Of a stretch of DNA of 44,834 nt, positions 44,569 through 44,834 are shown piece after piece. Where the stretch lies: the NCBI GenBank assembly GCA_927443345.1, contig CAKMKJ010000024.1:1-44834 (forward strand), written 5' to 3'. Every line of letters begins with the position of its first letter. Positions within the stretch are counted from its first letter, which is position 1. Position numbers and translations under genes: made by a program. Source of the DNA: an uncultured Anaerolineaceae bacterium (GTDB lineage Bacteria; Chloroflexota; Anaerolineae; Anaerolineales; Anaerolineaceae). The notes under the pieces were generated by a model. It searched no databases and was not told where the DNA came from. It saw only the letters and a program-made list of their open reading frames with translations.

Positions 44569-44584
44569 AAATTGAAACCAATTT
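44569..44584. promoter_or_regulatory. inverted repeat upstream of the LuxR-type gene
   Basis: A perfect 6-bp inverted repeat (aaattg 44569-44574, caattt 44579-44584) with a four-base spacer lies 12-28 bases before the ATG, next to the ribosome site. It could be an autoregulatory operator or a leader hairpin. The rest of 44557-44721 is A/T rich and shows no gene. Confidence 0.3.
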
Positions 44585-44721
44585 CACGCGCCCCTAATAA
44601 TAGAACAAATATACTAATATTATGACACTGCCAGAAAAGTTTGTCAAGGAAATTTAAGTAAACTGTTATTTAAACTTGAAAAGTGGACAATATAAAGCTC
44701 AATAGTGGACTGACTGTTTTC

Positions 44722-44834
44722 TTAAGGTTGGTAGCAATCTTCTTCTTTTGCTCTCTTGATGATAGTAGGTACTGATACGGTTATTCCCTTTTGTTGTAAT
44801 CGATCTCGCAATGCAGAGTAGTTATAACTTGAAA
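44722..44834 (-). pseudogene. transposase-like fragment running off the window
   Basis: On the minus strand one frame is open from the window edge to a TAA at 44722-44724. The last 36 codons read YNYSALRDRLQQKGITVSVP, then TIIKRAKEEDCYQP. This resembles the helix-turn-helix region of integrase-type transposases, where a DDE catalytic part should follow, but the frame stops there. It is either a degraded element or an N-terminal fragment; most of it lies outside the window. The downstream sequence has two copies of AGTGGAC (within 44684-44711), which may belong to the element end. Confidence 0.4.

Noticed and set aside
1-44834. tRNA or rRNA genes and CRISPR arrays
   Set aside because: All gaps are under 300 bases and none contains a cloverleaf-like T-loop pattern or regularly spaced repeats.

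Overview
The window looks like chromosomal DNA of moderate-to-low GC from a bacterium of the Chloroflexota, most likely class Anaerolineae. This is an inference from gene content. The clues are a stand-alone bacterial Elp3 (the family crystallised from Dehalococcoides), secreted proteins with Thr/Pro-rich linkers and an NBR1-type Ig-like domain, and very large PAS/GAF sensor proteins. There are no rRNA or tRNA genes, no CRISPR array and no complete insertion sequence. A transposase-like fragment runs off the right edge.

Layout. (1) 0.1-2.1 kb, minus strand: a VOC/glyoxalase-fold protein, a TudS/DUF523-like desulfidase and a DUF4380-like sugar-mutarotase-fold protein. (2) 2.4-14.1 kb, plus strand: a dense signalling operon. 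It holds a LivK-like binding lipoprotein overlapping a membrane sensor with seven PAS domains and no kinase, then a PocR-PAS-GAF-PAS-PAS histidine kinase overlapping an Rcp1-type single-domain response regulator, then a REC-PAS-GAF-GAF histidine kinase of the NarX/LiaS type with its NarL-type regulator. A strong terminator ends it. (3) 14.3-24.1 kb, plus strand: a duplicated chemosensory cassette. Each copy has a degenerate receiver-like protein, a chemoreceptor and a CheW. Around these lie two extra CheW proteins (one lacking the conserved arginine) and a REC-PASx4 protein whose kinase has been lost, leaving a 54-codon ATPase remnant after its stop. No cheA, cheR, cheB or cheY is present. (4) 24.2-28.4 kb: housekeeping genes purA and hpt (minus), greA and lysS (plus). 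(5) 28.7-41.7 kb: a PilZ protein, a UPF0316 membrane protein, an alpha-glucan phosphorylase, a GH1 beta-glycosidase, a DegV protein, an EamA transporter, four secreted proteins or lipoproteins and two tandem membrane diguanylate cyclases. (6) 41.7-44.8 kb: elp3 facing, across only 20 bp, a methyltransferase that resembles eukaryotic Trm9/ALKBH8, then an orphan LuxR-type HTH protein and the transposase fragment.

How the genes fit together. The 2.4-14.1 kb operon reads as a ligand-triggered phosphotransfer network in which a periplasmic binding protein feeds a sensor rather than a transporter. The chemosensory block reads as two receptor modules that must use a CheA encoded elsewhere. The PilZ protein and the two GGDEF proteins supply a local c-di-GMP readout and source. 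The phosphorylase and the GH1 enzyme belong to glucan and oligosaccharide use. The most interesting candidate is the elp3/Trm9-like divergent pair: it suggests that this bacterium may carry the Elp3-made wobble uridine modification one step further, to a methyl ester (mcm5U-like), a pathway described in eukaryotes.

Several starts were moved from the longest possible reading frame on the basis of Shine-Dalgarno position or family length (VOC, TudS-like, DUF4380-like, hpt, the NBR1-type lipoprotein, the methyltransferase).
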